Notes: generated by a model from the letters alone, not told the origin. 64,000 nt of DNA from Mycobacterium sp. 852002-50816_SCH5313054-b (GCF_001667185.1 NZ_LZIC01000038.1:1-64000), one strand, 5' to 3'. Numbered from the stretch's first letter, positions 38,421 to 48,615 are shown. Translations and numbers: made by a program.

Positions 38421-39386
38421 TTAACTCCACAGCGTCACATGCACTTTCGGGCGGAACCGCGTCACGCCGACGCCGGAGCCGCGGATCATCGCCTGCGTGC
38501 ACCTCGGGGTGGTGATGAAGCGGACCAGCTCGGACACGGCGGGCTGGCGCACCGAGGGGGCCAGCGTCGCCGCTCCCCACTCGCCGGACCGGTCCAGGCC
38601 CGGGCCCGACACGTGGGTCAACCGCCCGGCCGCCAGATCCTTCGCGACGGCGAAACCGATCGTCAAGCCGACGCCGCCGACCCGCTGCACCTCCTCGAGG
38701 GCGGCGGCGTCGCTTTGGAAGATCCGCTGCTGTGACTCCGGAATGGCCAAGCCGCGCAACATGTGTGCGGTCTCACCGTCGACGCTCCCCGCCGACGGGC
38801 CGAGCATCCACTGCTGCTGGCGCAGCAGCGCCGGCGCCGGAATCCCCACCGCCACCGGGCTGTTCGGCGCGGCGACGGCGATGATCTGATATTTGAGGAA
38901 GGGTCGCACGAAGATCGTGTCGTCGGGCGCGATCGAGCTTTCGCTCACCGGGCCGATCGCGATGTCGACGGCGCGCGAGCAGATCAGGTCGCGGAACCGG
39001 CTCGTCGGATGCACGCTCAGCTCCACCGACAGGTCGTTGGCCCTCGACGAGAACAGCTCGATCAGCCCCGGCGCGGCATGTTCGGCGAACGCGGTGGACG
39101 CGGCGATCCGCAGCAGCCGGCGGCCGTGGGCGGCCTCGGTGACCTCGATCGCGGTTTGTCGCTGCAGCCCGAGGATTTCGACCGCGCGGCTGGCCAGCCG
39201 CAACCCGCCGGGCGTGAAAGCCAGCCCCGCGCCCGTCCTGGTGAACAGCGGGTCGTCGAGCTCCTTGCGCAGGGAGGTCACCAGCATCGAGATGCCGGCG
39301 TCGGAAACACCCAGCTCCGCCGCGGCGGCCCGCACCGAACCCAGGCGGACCACCGCCGAATAGGCCCTAAGTTGAGCCGGAGTCAC
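38421..39386 (-). CDS. LysR family regulator next to CO dehydrogenase cluster
   Basis: A 321-residue regulator with GTG start. The helix-turn-helix is in residues 1-60 (GSVRAAAAELGVSDAGISMLVTSL) and is unusual in carrying SDAGISM where most LysR proteins have SQPAVS. A standard effector-binding domain follows. It matches M. tuberculosis Rv0377, also next to the cox-like genes. Only 22 bp separate it from the divergent XdhC-like gene, so the two promoters must overlap the coding ends. It is the obvious candidate regulator of the whole cluster. Confidence 0.88.
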   Translation of the reverse strand: MTPAQLRAYSAVVRLGSVRAAAAELGVSDAGISMLVTSLRKELDDPLFTRTGAGLAFTPGGLRLASRAVEILGLQRQTAIEVTEAAHGRRLLRIAASTAFAEHAAPGLIELFSSRANDLSVELSVHPTSRFRDLICSRAVDIAIGPVSESSIAPDDTIFVRPFLKYQIIAVAAPNSPVAVGIPAPALLRQQQWMLGPSAGSVDGETAHMLRGLAIPESQQRIFQSDAAALEEVQRVGGVGLTIGFAVAKDLAAGRLTHVSGPGLDRSGEWGAATLAPSVRQPAVSELVRFITTPRCTQAMIRGSGVGVTRFRPKVHVTLWS

Positions 39387-39408
39387 GCCATGAGCCTACT
39401 TTGAGAGA

Positions 39409-40587
39409 GTGCGTGACGTGCTTGCCCAGCTGGTGTCGACCTGGCGTGCCGGCGACACCGCGGGGCTCGGGACGGTGGTTCGGACCTTCCGGTCCGCGCC
39501 GCGTCCGGCGGGGGCCTCGATGGTGGTGGCGGCCGACGGGACGGTGGCCGGGTCGGTGTCGGGTGGCTGCGTGGAGGGCGCGGTGTACGAGGTCGCGACC
39601 GAGGTGGCGAAGACGGGCACCCCACGGCTGGAGCGCTACGGCGTCAGCGACGGCGACGCGTTCGCCGTCGGGCTGACGTGCGGCGGGATCATCGACGTCT
39701 TCGTCGAGCCGATTTCGCGGGCGACGTTCCCCGAGCTCGGCGCCGTCGCCGACGACATCGGCGAGAACCGTCCCGTCGCGATCGCGACCGTCATCGCCCA
39801 CCCGGACGCGGGGTGGGTGGGGCGGCGGGTCGTGGTCCGGGCCGACCCCAAGAGCCCCGTCGCGGGATCGCTGGGTTCGGCGCGCGCCGACGCGGCGGTC
39901 GCCGACGACGCGCGCGGCCTGCTGGCGGTGGGCCGCAGCGACGTGCTCAAGTACGGGCCCGACGGGCAGCGCCTCGGCGACGGCATGGAGGTGTTCGTCT
40001 CCAGCTTCGCGCCGCGCCCGCGGATGTTGGTGTTCGGCGCCATCGACTTCGCCGCCGCCCTCGCTCAGCAGGGCTCCTTTCTCGGCTACCGGGTCACCGT
40101 CTGCGACGCCCGCGAGGTCTTCGCCACGCCGGTGCGCTTCCCGACGGCCGACCACGTCGTCGTCGATTGGCCGCACCGCTACCTGACCGCCCAGGCGCAG
40201 GCGGGCGCCATCGACGAGAACACGGTGATCTGCGTGCTCACCCACGACCCGAAGTTCGACGTCCCCGTGCTGGAGGTGGCGCTCAGGCTGCCCCGGGTCG
40301 GATACGTCGGCGCGATGGGATCGCGCCGCACCCACGACGACCGGATGAGCCGGCTTCGCGCCGCGGGGCTGACCGACGCCGAACTGGGCCGGCTGTCCAG
40401 CCCGATCGGGCTGGATCTCGGCGCCCGCACCCCCGAGGAGACGGCGGTGTCGATCGCCGCCGACATCATCGCCAAGCGCTGGGGCGGCGGGGGCCGCCCG
40501 CTGACCGAGACCGCCGGGAGAATCCACCACGACGCGCCGGACCCGCAGGTAACGGGCGAGTTCAGGGATTACTTAACTCGCTATTGA
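39409..40587 (+). CDS. XdhC family molybdenum hydroxylase maturation protein
   Basis: A 392-residue protein with GTG start. The N-terminal XdhC/CoxI domain has SGGCVEGAVYEVA (near 46) and LTCGGIIDVFVEP. The C-terminal Rossmann-like domain has RMLVFGAIDFAAAL and GYVGAMGSRRTHDDRMSRL, and ends with RTPEETAVSIAADIIAKRWGG. XdhC proteins bind the molybdenum cofactor and help its sulfuration and insertion. It is the first gene of the CO dehydrogenase cluster, 31 bp ahead of coxM, and matches Rv0376c. Confidence 0.88.
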   Translation: MRDVLAQLVSTWRAGDTAGLGTVVRTFRSAPRPAGASMVVAADGTVAGSVSGGCVEGAVYEVATEVAKTGTPRLERYGVSDGDAFAVGLTCGGIIDVFVEPISRATFPELGAVADDIGENRPVAIATVIAHPDAGWVGRRVVVRADPKSPVAGSLGSARADAAVADDARGLLAVGRSDVLKYGPDGQRLGDGMEVFVSSFAPRPRMLVFGAIDFAAALAQQGSFLGYRVTVCDAREVFATPVRFPTADHVVVDWPHRYLTAQAQAGAIDENTVICVLTHDPKFDVPVLEVALRLPRVGYVGAMGSRRTHDDRMSRLRAAGLTDAELGRLSSPIGLDLGARTPEETAVSIAADIIAKRWGGGGRPLTETAGRIHHDAPDPQVTGEFRDYLTRY

Positions 40588-40618
40588 CGCCCATGTCAGC
40601 GGGGCTGACACTGCTGCA

Positions 40619-41497
40619 ATGCAAGTACCCGGACCCTTCGAATACGAACGTGCAACCAGCGTCGACCACGCCGTCGGGCTGCTGGATCGGCTGGGGGAGG
40701 GGGCCCGGGTGATCGCGGGCGGGCACAGCCTGCTGCCGATGATGAAGCTGCGCATCGCCAACCCGGAATACCTCATCGACATCAACGACCTGGCACCCGA
40801 GCTCGGATACGTGATCACCGATCCGACCCTGGTGCGCATCGGCGCCATGACCCGCCACCGCGAGATCCTCGAGTCCGACACCCTGGTCGCCGTGTGCCCG
40901 ATCTTCCGGGACGCCGAACGGGTGATCGCCGACCCGGTGGTCCGCAATCGCGGCACCCTGGGCGGCTCGCTGTGCCAGGCGGATCCGGCCGAGGACCTGG
41001 TGACGGTGTGCAGCGTGCTGGACGCGGTGTGCCTGGCCCGCGGGCCCTCGGGCGAACGCGAAATACCGATCGACGAGTTCGTCGCCGGGCCCTACGAGAC
41101 CACCCTGGCGCACAACGAGATCCTGGTCGAGGCCCGAATCCCGGTGCGGCTCAATACCTCCAGCGCCTACGCCAAGGTGGAGCGGCGCGTGGGGGACTGG
41201 GCGGTGACGGCGGCCGGGGCGACCGTCACGCTGGACGGCACCGAAATCGTGGCCGCGCGCGTGGGCCTCACGGCGGTCAACCCCGACCCGGGCGCGCTGG
41301 CCGAGCTCGCGGCTGCCCTGGTCGGCCGGCCGGCCACCGAGGAGACGTTCGCCGAGGCGGGCCACCGCGCGGCCGAGGCCTGCGATCCGGCGACCGACGT
41401 GCGCGGCACCGCGGAGTACAAGCGGCACTTGGCCTCCGAACTGACGATCCGCACGCTGCGCACCGCTGCCGAGCGGGTGCGCGGACAAAGGAGCTGA
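40619..41497 (+). CDS. coxM: CO dehydrogenase medium (FAD) subunit
   Basis: A 292-residue FAD subunit. The motifs [19 protein letters not shown] (near 31-49) and [19 protein letters not shown] (near 109-127) match CoxM; the AGGHS and TLGGS sequences are those of bona fide CO dehydrogenases. The C-terminal CODH_C domain starts around residue 180. It takes electrons from the [2Fe-2S] subunit and passes them to the quinone pool. One base separates its stop from coxS. It matches M. tuberculosis Rv0375c. Confidence 0.95.
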   Translation: MQVPGPFEYERATSVDHAVGLLDRLGEGARVIAGGHSLLPMMKLRIANPEYLIDINDLAPELGYVITDPTLVRIGAMTRHREILESDTLVAVCPIFRDAERVIADPVVRNRGTLGGSLCQADPAEDLVTVCSVLDAVCLARGPSGEREIPIDEFVAGPYETTLAHNEILVEARIPVRLNTSSAYAKVERRVGDWAVTAAGATVTLDGTEIVAARVGLTAVNPDPGALAELAAALVGRPATEETFAEAGHRAAEACDPATDVRGTAEYKRHLASELTIRTLRTAAERVRGQRS

Positions 41498-41498
41498 C

Positions 41499-41981
41499 AT
41501 GCAGGTGAACATGACCGTCAACGGCGAACAGGTGAGCGCCGAGGTCGAACCCCGGACGCTGCTCGTGCACTTCCTGCGTGATCAGTTGCGGCTCACCGGA
41601 ACCCACTGGGGCTGCGACACCAGCAACTGCGGGACGTGCGTGGTCGACGTCGACGGGGTGCCGGTGAAGTCCTGCACGATGCTGGCCGTGATGGCGTCGG
41701 GCCACAGCGTCCGGACCGTAGAGGGACTAGCGGGGCTAGCCGGAGCTCTGGACCCAATTCAGGAAGGGTTCATGCGCTGCCACGGGCTGCAATGCGGCTT
41801 CTGCACACCGGGAATGATGATCACCGCCCGCGCCCTGCTGGACCGCGATCCCAATCCCGATGAGGAAACCATCCGGGAGGCGATCTCCGGGCAGATCTGC
41901 CGCTGCACCGGATACACCACGATCGTGCGTTCCATTCAGTGGGCCGCGTCCCACGCAGCTCCCGCGGAGGCCGGATCATGA
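41499..41981 (+). CDS. coxS: CO dehydrogenase small ([2Fe-2S]) subunit
   Basis: A 160-residue subunit. The N-terminal [2Fe-2S] site is [15 protein letters not shown] with a further Cys in VKSC. The C-terminal site is CGFCTPG and CRCTGY. A ribosome site, AAAGGAG, lies inside the coxM end. It relays electrons from the Mo-Cu centre of CoxL to the FAD in CoxM. Its stop overlaps the coxL start (ATGA). It matches M. tuberculosis Rv0374c. Confidence 0.95.
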   Translation: MQVNMTVNGEQVSAEVEPRTLLVHFLRDQLRLTGTHWGCDTSNCGTCVVDVDGVPVKSCTMLAVMASGHSVRTVEGLAGLAGALDPIQEGFMRCHGLQCGFCTPGMMITARALLDRDPNPDEETIREAISGQICRCTGYTTIVRSIQWAASHAAPAEAGS

Positions 41982-44377
41982 CCACCATCGAGTCGCGCCC
42001 GCCCTCACCCGAAGACACCGCCGACAACGACCAAAAGCCCTGCGGCCACGGCCGGATGCTGCGCAAGGAGGACCCGCGCTTCATCCGTGGCCGCGGCACC
42101 TACGTCGACGACGTCGCGCTGCCGGGCATGCTGCACCTGGCGATCCTGCGCTCGCCCTACGCGCACGCCCGCATCGCCGGCATCGATGTGACTGCGGCCC
42201 TTGCGCATCCGAAGGTCAAGGCGGTGGTGACGGGCGCGGACCTCGCCGAGAAGGGCCTGGCCTGGATGCCGACGCTGTCCAACGACGTGCAGGCCGTACT
42301 GGCCACCGACAAGGTCCGGTTCCAGGGCCAGGAGGTGGCGTTCGTCGTCGCCGAGGACCGGTATTCGGCCCGCGACGCGCTGGAGCTGATCGACGTCGAC
42401 TATGACCCGCTGGATCCCGTCGTCGACGTGCGCAAGGCGCTGGAGCCGTCCGCGCCGGTGATCCGCACCGACCTCGACGGCAAGACCGACAACCACATCT
42501 TCGACTGGGAGACCGGCGACGCGGCGGCCACCGAGGCGGCGTTCGCGCGCGCCGACGTCGTCGTCAAGCAGGAGATCGTCTACCCCCGGGTGCACCCCGC
42601 GCCGATGGAAACCTGTGGCGCGGTGGCCGATTTGGACCCGGTGACCGGCAAGCTGACGTTGTGGACCACCTCGCAGGCGCCGCACGCCCACCGCACCCTG
42701 TACGCGTTGGTCGCCGGCCTGCCCGAACACAAGATCCGGGTGATCTCGCCCGACATCGGCGGCGGGTTCGGCAACAAGGTGCCGATCTACCCCGGTTACG
42801 TCTGCGCGATCGTCGGCTCGCTGCTGCTGGGCAAGCCGGTGAAATGGATGGAGGACCGCAGCGAGAACCTGACCTCCACCAGCTTCGCCCGCGACTACAT
42901 CATGGTCGGCGAAATCGCCGCCACCAACGACGGCAAGATCCTGGCGATCCGTTCCAACGTGCTGGCCGACCACGGCGCGTTCAACGGCCAGGCGGCACCG
43001 ACGAAATACCCGGCCGGCTTCTTCGGGGTGTTCACCGGCAGTTACGACCTCGAGGCCGCCTACTGCCACATGACCGCCGTGTACACCAACAAGGCGCCCG
43101 GCGGGGTGGCTTACGCGTGTTCGTTCCGGATCACCGAGGCGGTGTATTTCGTCGAGCGGCTGGTGGACTGCCTGGCCTTCGACCTCAAACTGGACCCGGC
43201 CGAGCTGCGGCTGCGAAACCTGTTGCGCCCCGAGCAATTCCCTTACCAGAGCAAGACCGGCTGGACGTACGACTCGGGTGACTACGAGGCCACCATGCGC
43301 AAGGCGATGGACATGATCGGCTATGAGGCACTGCGTGCCGAGCAGCAGGAGCGGCGGGCGCGCGGCGAGCTGATGGGCATCGGCATGGCCTTCTTCACCG
43401 AGGCCGTCGGCGCCGGGCCGCGCAAGGACATGGACATCCTCGGCCTCGGCATGGCCGACGGCTGCGAGCTGCGGGTGCACCCCACCGGCAAAGCCGTTGT
43501 CCGACTGTCGGTTCAGAGCCAGGGCCAGGGGCATGAGACGACGTTCGCGCAGATCGTCGCCGAGGAGCTGGGCATCCCGCCCGACGACATCGAGGTGGTG
43601 CACGGCGACACCGACCAGACGCCGTTCGGGCTGGGCACCTACGGCAGCCGGTCGACCCCGGTGTCGGGCGGGGCCGCAGCGCTGGTGGCCCGCAAGGTGC
43701 GCGACAAAGCGAAGATCATCGCCTCGGGCATGCTCGAGGTTTCGGTCGCCGACCTGGAGTGGGAGAAGGGCTCCTTCCACGTCAAGGGCGACCCGTCGGC
43801 ATCGGTGACGATCCAGGACATCGCGATGCGCGCGCACGGCGCCGGCGACCTGCCCGAGGGCATCGAGGGCGGGCTGGACGCCGAGGTCTGCTACAACCCG
43901 TCGAATCTCACCTATCCCTACGGCGCGTATTTCTGTGTGGTGGACGTGGATCCGGGCACCGCGGTGGTCAAGGTGCGGCGCTTCCTGGCCGTCGACGACT
44001 GCGGCACCCGGATCAACCCGATGATCATCGAGGGCCAGGTGCACGGCGGCATCGTCGACGGTATCGGGATGGCGCTGATGGAGATGATCGCGTTCGACGA
44101 CGACGGCAACTGCCTGGGCGGGTCGCTGATGGACTACCTGATCCCGACCGCGATGGAGGTGCCGCACCTGGAGACCGGACACACCGTCACCCCGTCGCCG
44201 CATCACCCGATCGGCGCCAAGGGCATCGGCGAATCGGCCACCGTGGGTTCGCCCCCGGCCGTGGTGAACGCGGTGGTGGATGCGCTGGCGCCGTTCGGGG
44301 TTCGGCACGCCGACATGCCGTTGACGCCGTCGCGGGTGTGGGAGGCGATGCAGGGCAGAGCGAGGCCGCCGATCTAG
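41978..44377 (+). CDS. coxL: Form I aerobic CO dehydrogenase large subunit
   Basis: A 799-residue molybdopterin subunit from ATG 41978, which overlaps the coxS stop; a longer frame (41939) would lie within coxS. The loop AYACSFR at residues 378-384 is the form I signature; Cys381 corresponds to the cysteine that holds copper in the Mo-Cu centre (Cys388 in Oligotropha). [29 protein letters not shown] and the catalytic Glu of [10 protein letters not shown] are also present. The enzyme oxidises CO to CO2 at trace levels. All partner and maturation genes follow on the same strand. It matches Rv0373c. Confidence 0.96.
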   Translation: MTTIESRPPSPEDTADNDQKPCGHGRMLRKEDPRFIRGRGTYVDDVALPGMLHLAILRSPYAHARIAGIDVTAALAHPKVKAVVTGADLAEKGLAWMPTLSNDVQAVLATDKVRFQGQEVAFVVAEDRYSARDALELIDVDYDPLDPVVDVRKALEPSAPVIRTDLDGKTDNHIFDWETGDAAATEAAFARADVVVKQEIVYPRVHPAPMETCGAVADLDPVTGKLTLWTTSQAPHAHRTLYALVAGLPEHKIRVISPDIGGGFGNKVPIYPGYVCAIVGSLLLGKPVKWMEDRSENLTSTSFARDYIMVGEIAATNDGKILAIRSNVLADHGAFNGQAAPTKYPAGFFGVFTGSYDLEAAYCHMTAVYTNKAPGGVAYACSFRITEAVYFVERLVDCLAFDLKLDPAELRLRNLLRPEQFPYQSKTGWTYDSGDYEATMRKAMDMIGYEALRAEQQERRARGELMGIGMAFFTEAVGAGPRKDMDILGLGMADGCELRVHPTGKAVVRLSVQSQGQGHETTFAQIVAEELGIPPDDIEVVHGDTDQTPFGLGTYGSRSTPVSGGAAALVARKVRDKAKIIASGMLEVSVADLEWEKGSFHVKGDPSASVTIQDIAMRAHGAGDLPEGIEGGLDAEVCYNPSNLTYPYGAYFCVVDVDPGTAVVKVRRFLAVDDCGTRINPMIIEGQVHGGIVDGIGMALMEMIAFDDDGNCLGGSLMDYLIPTAMEVPHLETGHTVTPSPHHPIGAKGIGESATVGSPPAVVNAVVDALAPFGVRHADMPLTPSRVWEAMQGRARPPI

Positions 44378-45250
44378 ATGACGATCAGTGAGCGCGCCCA
44401 GGAGCTGTTGGCGGCACGGACACCCTTCGTGCACGCGACCGTGGTGCGCGCCCAGCCGCCCACCTCGTCCTACCCGGGCGACGAGGCAATCCTGTTGGCG
44501 GACGGCACCATCGAGGGCTTCGTCGGCGGTCAGTGCGCCCAGAACTCCGTGCGCAAGGCGGCGCTGGGCGCGCTGCAGGCGGGCGAGAGCGTGTTGCTGC
44601 GGGTGCTTCCCGACGGCGACGTGCACTTTCCCGAGGCGCCCGGCGCCTGCGTCGTCGTCAACCCGTGCCTGTCCGGCGGATCGCTGGAGATCTTCTTGAC
44701 CCCGCAACTGCCGGCTCCGCTGATCGAGATCCACGGGGCCACCCCGATCGCCGAGGCGCTGGCCCAGCTGTGCGGGGTACTCGGCTACGACGTCCGCCGC
44801 GGCACCGACCTCGGCGAGGCCACGGCGGTGGTGATCGCCAGCCATGGCGGGCCGGAGGCCGAAATCATCCGCGCGGCACTGGATCACGGCGCCGGCTACG
44901 TCGGCCTGGTGGCCAGCAAGGTACGCGGCGCCGCCATCCTCGGCCAGCTTGACCTCTCCGACGCCGAGCGGGCCCGGGTGCACACCCCGGTCGGGCTTGC
45001 CATCGGCGCCAGGACCCCCGCGGAGATCGCGGTCTCGATCGCCGCCGAGCTGGTCGCCGGCATCCGCGACGGCGACCTGTGCCGCACCGTCGCGCCACCG
45101 AGCACGACTTCCGGCACGGTCGATCCGGTGTGCGGCATGACGGTGACGATTGGGCCCGACACCGAGCACCTGCGGGTGGCCGGCGCGGACTACTGGTTCT
45201 GCGGCCCGGGCTGCCGCGCGGCGTTCGCCGCCGGGAAAGCGGGCGCATGA
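44378..45250 (+). CDS. XdhC-like maturation protein with C-terminal YHS domain
   Basis: A 290-residue protein directly after coxL with no gap. Residues 1-~235 are an XdhC-type protein: VGGQCAQNSVRKAALGAL, GYVGLVASKVRGAAILG and ARTPAEIAVSIAAELVAG. Residues ~245-290 form a YHS domain, with DPVCGMTVTIG, YWFCGPGCRAAF and three Cys placed as in metal-binding YHS modules. YHS domains are found in copper and other metal proteins, so this may link molybdenum and copper loading of CoxL. It matches Rv0372c by position. Its stop overlaps the next start. Confidence 0.85.
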   Translation: MTISERAQELLAARTPFVHATVVRAQPPTSSYPGDEAILLADGTIEGFVGGQCAQNSVRKAALGALQAGESVLLRVLPDGDVHFPEAPGACVVVNPCLSGGSLEIFLTPQLPAPLIEIHGATPIAEALAQLCGVLGYDVRRGTDLGEATAVVIASHGGPEAEIIRAALDHGAGYVGLVASKVRGAAILGQLDLSDAERARVHTPVGLAIGARTPAEIAVSIAAELVAGIRDGDLCRTVAPPSTTSGTVDPVCGMTVTIGPDTEHLRVAGADYWFCGPGCRAAFAAGKAGA

Positions 45251-45822
45251 CCGTCACCGGTGTCGTGCTGGCGGCCGGCAGTTCGCGCAGGCTTGGGACC
45301 CCCAAACAGCTGCTGCCATACCGGGATACGACCCTCCTGGGCGCCACCCTCGGGGTCGCGCGCGGCGCGGGATTCGACCAGCTCATCGTCACGCTCGGCG
45401 GCGCGGCCCAGGCGGTGCGCGCCGCGGTGCGCCTCGACGGGACCGACGTGGTGCCCGTCGACGACGCCGCAACAGGGTGTGCGGCCTCGCTGCGGGCCGC
45501 GCTGGACCGGGTTGATCCGCGGGCCGACGGGATCGTGCTGATGCTCGGCGATCAGCCCGGCGTGCAGCCGGCTACGCTGCAGCGAATGATCGACGAGGGA
45601 CCTTTCGCCGGCATCGTGGTGTGCCGCTACGACGACGGCATCGGTCATCCGTTCTGGTTGGGCCGCAGCGTGTTCCGTGCGCTCCGCGAGCTGCACGGCG
45701 ACAAGGCGGTGTGGAAGCTGGTGGAATCGGGCCGGCACCGGGTGCGCGAGTTGGCGATAGCCGGCCCGGTCCCGCTCGACGTTGACACCTGGGACGACTA
45801 CCAGCGCCTGGTGAAATTGTGA
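45247..45822 (+). CDS. MobA/MocA-like molybdenum cofactor nucleotidyltransferase
   Basis: A 191-residue protein from ATG 45247, overlapping the previous stop by 4 bp. VVLAAGSSRRLGTPKQLLPYRD is the nucleotide-binding entry motif (residues 7-28 region), GCAASLRAALDRV follows, and LMLGDQPGV gives the metal-binding Asp. It most likely makes the cytosine dinucleotide form of the cofactor used by CO dehydrogenase. It matches Rv0371c. It overlaps coxD by one to four bases, depending on the coxD start. Confidence 0.88.
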   Translation: MTVTGVVLAAGSSRRLGTPKQLLPYRDTTLLGATLGVARGAGFDQLIVTLGGAAQAVRAAVRLDGTDVVPVDDAATGCAASLRAALDRVDPRADGIVLMLGDQPGVQPATLQRMIDEGPFAGIVVCRYDDGIGHPFWLGRSVFRALRELHGDKAVWKLVESGRHRVRELAIAGPVPLDVDTWDDYQRLVKL

Positions 45823-46688
45823 TGTTTGACGGCGTGGAGGACGTGGTCACCCGGTTCGACGCCCGCGACTACCTGCTCGATACGGGCACCGCGTCGGCGA
45901 TCTATCTGGCCGTCACGCTCGGTCGTCCGCTGCTGCTGGAAGGGGAGCCCGGGGTCGGCAAGACCACGGCCGCGAAAACCCTTGCGGCGGTGCTGGACAC
46001 CGAGCTGGTGCGGCTGCAGTGCTACGAGGGCCTGACCGCCGGCGAGGCGCTCTACGACTGGAACTACCAACGCCAGTTGCTGTCCATCAGGCTGGCCGAG
46101 GCCAGCGGCAGGGGCATCGAAGAAGCGGACCTCTACACCGAACAATACCTCGTCGACCGCCCCATCCTGCGATGTGTGCGCCATCGCGGGCCGACCCCTC
46201 CGGTGCTGCTGATCGACGAAATCGACCGCGCCGACGACGAATTCGAGGCGCTGCTGCTGGAATTCCTCGGGGAATCCGCGGTCACGGTGCCCGAGCTGGG
46301 CACCTTCGTTGCCGAACGGCCGCCGATCGCGGTGCTGACCTCCAACCGCAGCCGCGACCTGCATGACGCGCTGCGCCGCCGCTGCCTGTATCACTGGATC
46401 GACTACCCGGAGCCGGCCCGGGCCGCGGCCATCGTCCGCCGGACGGTGCCGGGCGCGACGGCGCCGCTCATCGAGCACGCGACGCAGTTCATTGGCCGCG
46501 CCCGCGAGTTCGACCTGGACAAGCCGCCGGGCGTCGCCGAGACGATCGACTGGGTCGCGGCGCTGGTGTCGCTCGGCGTCGCCGATCTGGTCGACGACAA
46601 GGCCGTCGCCACCCTGGGGGCGCTGGCCAAGACTCCGGACGACCGTACTCTGATTCGCGACGCGTACGCCGAATACAGCCGCACCTGA
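45822..46688 (+). CDS. coxD: MoxR-type AAA+ ATPase CoxD
   Basis: A 288-residue ATPase from ATG 45822; GTG 45819 in the same frame is equally possible. Walker A is [12 protein letters not shown] (near 44), Walker B is VLLIDEIDRADDEFE, and sensor 1 is in AVLTSNRSRDLHDALRRRC. In CO oxidisers CoxD works with CoxE to build the [CuSMoO2] active site. It matches Rv0370c. It precedes coxG by 13 bp and is part of the coupled cluster. Confidence 0.92.
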   Translation: MFDGVEDVVTRFDARDYLLDTGTASAIYLAVTLGRPLLLEGEPGVGKTTAAKTLAAVLDTELVRLQCYEGLTAGEALYDWNYQRQLLSIRLAEASGRGIEEADLYTEQYLVDRPILRCVRHRGPTPPVLLIDEIDRADDEFEALLLEFLGESAVTVPELGTFVAERPPIAVLTSNRSRDLHDALRRRCLYHWIDYPEPARAAAIVRRTVPGATAPLIEHATQFIGRAREFDLDKPPGVAETIDWVAALVSLGVADLVDDKAVATLGALAKTPDDRTLIRDAYAEYSRT

Positions 46689-46701
46689 GAGGACCCACCG
46701 C

Positions 46702-47343
46702 ATGAAGATCGCCAACCAGTTCACCGTCAGCGCGCCCATCGAGCAGGCCTGGGACGTGTTGTGCGACCTGGAGCAGGTGATCCCGCTGATGCCCGGGGCG
46801 CAGCTGACCGGCCACGAGGGCGACGACTACCTCGGCAAGGTGAAAGTCAAGGTCGGGCCGGTGACCAGCGAGTTCAGCGGCAAGGTGCGCTTCGTCGAGC
46901 TGGACCGCGACCAGCACCGGGCGGTCATCGACGGCAAGGGCAAGGAATCGCGGGGCACCGGCAACGCCGCCGCCACGGTCACCGCCCAGTTGCACGAGGA
47001 TGGGGGGCACACCAGCGTCACCGTCGACACCGATCTCAAAATCGTCGGCAAGCTGGCCCAGTTCGGCGGCGGCATGCTGCAACAGGTTTCGGAGAAGCTG
47101 CTGGGCCAGTTCGTGGAATCGCTGGAGGCCGAGCTGGCGGCGAAGAACGCACCGGCCCCGGCGAGCACCGAGGCCCCGACAACGACCGAATCCGCCCCCG
47201 GGCCGCGCCACCCGGCCCCCGAACCCGAGCCCATCGATCTGCTCGACCTGGCCGGCGGCGACCAGCTCAAGAAGTACGGCGCGGCGGCGGCCGCGGTGCT
47301 CGTCGTGCTGGTGCTGATCTGGGTGTTGCGCCGGAGGCGTTAG
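46702..47343 (+). CDS. coxG: CoxG, SRPBCC protein with C-terminal membrane anchor
   Basis: A 213-residue protein. Residues 1-~150 are the CoxG/SRPBCC hydrophobic-pocket fold: MKIANQFTVSAPIEQAWDVL, IPLMPGAQL and GGGMLQQVSEKLLGQF. A Pro/Thr-rich linker leads to a C-terminal membrane helix (about 190-208, AAAAAVLVVLVLIWVL) ending RRRR. CoxG is reported to carry menaquinone and link CO dehydrogenase to the membrane (from memory). The tail anchor fits that role. It matches Rv0369c. The coxE start lies 5 bp downstream. Confidence 0.9.
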   Translation: MKIANQFTVSAPIEQAWDVLCDLEQVIPLMPGAQLTGHEGDDYLGKVKVKVGPVTSEFSGKVRFVELDRDQHRAVIDGKGKESRGTGNAAATVTAQLHEDGGHTSVTVDTDLKIVGKLAQFGGGMLQQVSEKLLGQFVESLEAELAAKNAPAPASTEAPTTTESAPGPRHPAPEPEPIDLLDLAGGDQLKKYGAAAAAVLVVLVLIWVLRRRR

Positions 47344-47348
47344 CGTCC

Positions 47349-48563
47349 GTGAGCACCCCACTGCTGTTGCGGGGCGTCGACCTGGCGGCGTTCGCGGCCG
47401 CCCTGGTGGCGCGCCTGCGCGGCGCCGGGATGCAGGTGTCCGCCAACGGCCCGGGCGACTTCGTGCGGGCGCTGCGACGATTGGTGCCGGACACGACGTC
47501 AGCGCTGTATTGGTCGGCGCGGCTGACCCTGGTCAATCGGATGGAAGACCTCGGCGCATTCGACGCCGTCTTCGACGCCGTGTTCGGCGGCACTTCGGCC
47601 GACCTCACCAAAGGACCCGAACCGGCGCTGCCCGTTCCCGGGCCGAAAGCACCCGGGGCCGGCACGCTGCAACGGTCGGGAAGCCCATCCGGCGGCGGCG
47701 CCCACGGATTGCCGTGGGTCGCGAGGGCGGTCACCGGCGACGACGCTCACGAAACGAGCGTCCTGCTGCCCGACCTGCTGCCCAGCCGCATCGCCGCGCG
47801 CGCCGACGAGCCGTTCGACCGCTTCGATGCCCAAGACCTCCGCCTGGTCGGCTCCTGGCTGGAGGCAAGCGTCGCGCGCTGGCCGCGCCGCCGCAGCATG
47901 CGGTTCGAGCCCAGCGCGGGCGGCAAGCGCATCGACCTGCGCGCCACAATGAACGCCTCACGCGAAACCGGCTGGGAGTCAATCAAATTGGCGCGCACAC
48001 GGCCCCGCCGCCGGCCCCGCCGGGTGGTCCTGGCCTGCGACGTGAGCCGCTCGATGCAGCCGTACGTCGCGGTGTATCTGCATCTGATGCGCGCCGCCGC
48101 GCTGCGCCGGCACGGCATGCGACCGGAGGTTTTCGCGTTCTCGACGTCGCTGACCCGGCTCACATCGGTGCTGTCGCACCGCTCGGCCGAGGTGGCGCTG
48201 CAGAAAGCCAACGCGACGGTCACCGACCGCTACGGCGGCACGTTCATCGGCCGCAGCCTCGGCGCCCTGCTGACCCCGCCCCACGGCAACGCGCTGCGCG
48301 GCGCGGTGGTGATCATCGCCTCCGACGGCTGGGACGCCGATCCGCCCGACGTGCTCGCCCACGCGATGGCCCGGTTGCGCCGCCGGGCCGCGACGCTGGT
48401 GTGGCTCAATCCCCGTGCGGCGCAAGGCGAATTCCAGCCCTCGACCGGGTCGATGGCCGCGGCCCTGCCCTATTGCGACCTGTTCCTGCCGGCGAACTCG
48501 CTGACCGGGCTGCGCGAGCTGCTTTTGGCGCTGACGCGCCCGCGGCTATCAATAGCGCCGTAA
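47349..48563 (+). CDS. coxE: CoxE, von Willebrand A-domain protein
   Basis: A 404-residue protein with GTG start at 47349; the open frame runs further upstream but only through coxG. The C-terminal half is a VWA domain with the metal-site motif ACDVSRSMQPY (DxSxS), TDRYGGTFIGRSL and VIIASDGWDADPP. The N-terminal half is the VWA-CoxE helical region. CoxE partners CoxD in loading copper and sulfur into the CO dehydrogenase active site. It matches Rv0368c. It is the last gene of the cluster and converges on the HxlR gene across 52 bp. Confidence 0.92.
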   Translation: MSTPLLLRGVDLAAFAAALVARLRGAGMQVSANGPGDFVRALRRLVPDTTSALYWSARLTLVNRMEDLGAFDAVFDAVFGGTSADLTKGPEPALPVPGPKAPGAGTLQRSGSPSGGGAHGLPWVARAVTGDDAHETSVLLPDLLPSRIAARADEPFDRFDAQDLRLVGSWLEASVARWPRRRSMRFEPSAGGKRIDLRATMNASRETGWESIKLARTRPRRRPRRVVLACDVSRSMQPYVAVYLHLMRAAALRRHGMRPEVFAFSTSLTRLTSVLSHRSAEVALQKANATVTDRYGGTFIGRSLGALLTPPHGNALRGAVVIIASDGWDADPPDVLAHAMARLRRRAATLVWLNPRAAQGEFQPSTGSMAAALPYCDLFLPANSLTGLRELLLALTRPRLSIAP

Positions 48564-48615
48564 CGGCGACCGGGCTCGGCGCGGTCAAAGCGCGAAGCAA
48601 GGCGAGCGCAATGTG

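Noticed and set aside
42005..45169. Minus-strand frame of 1054 codons opposite coxL
   Set aside because: It is a shadow of coxL and the XdhC-YHS gene. The sense frame has all catalytic motifs.
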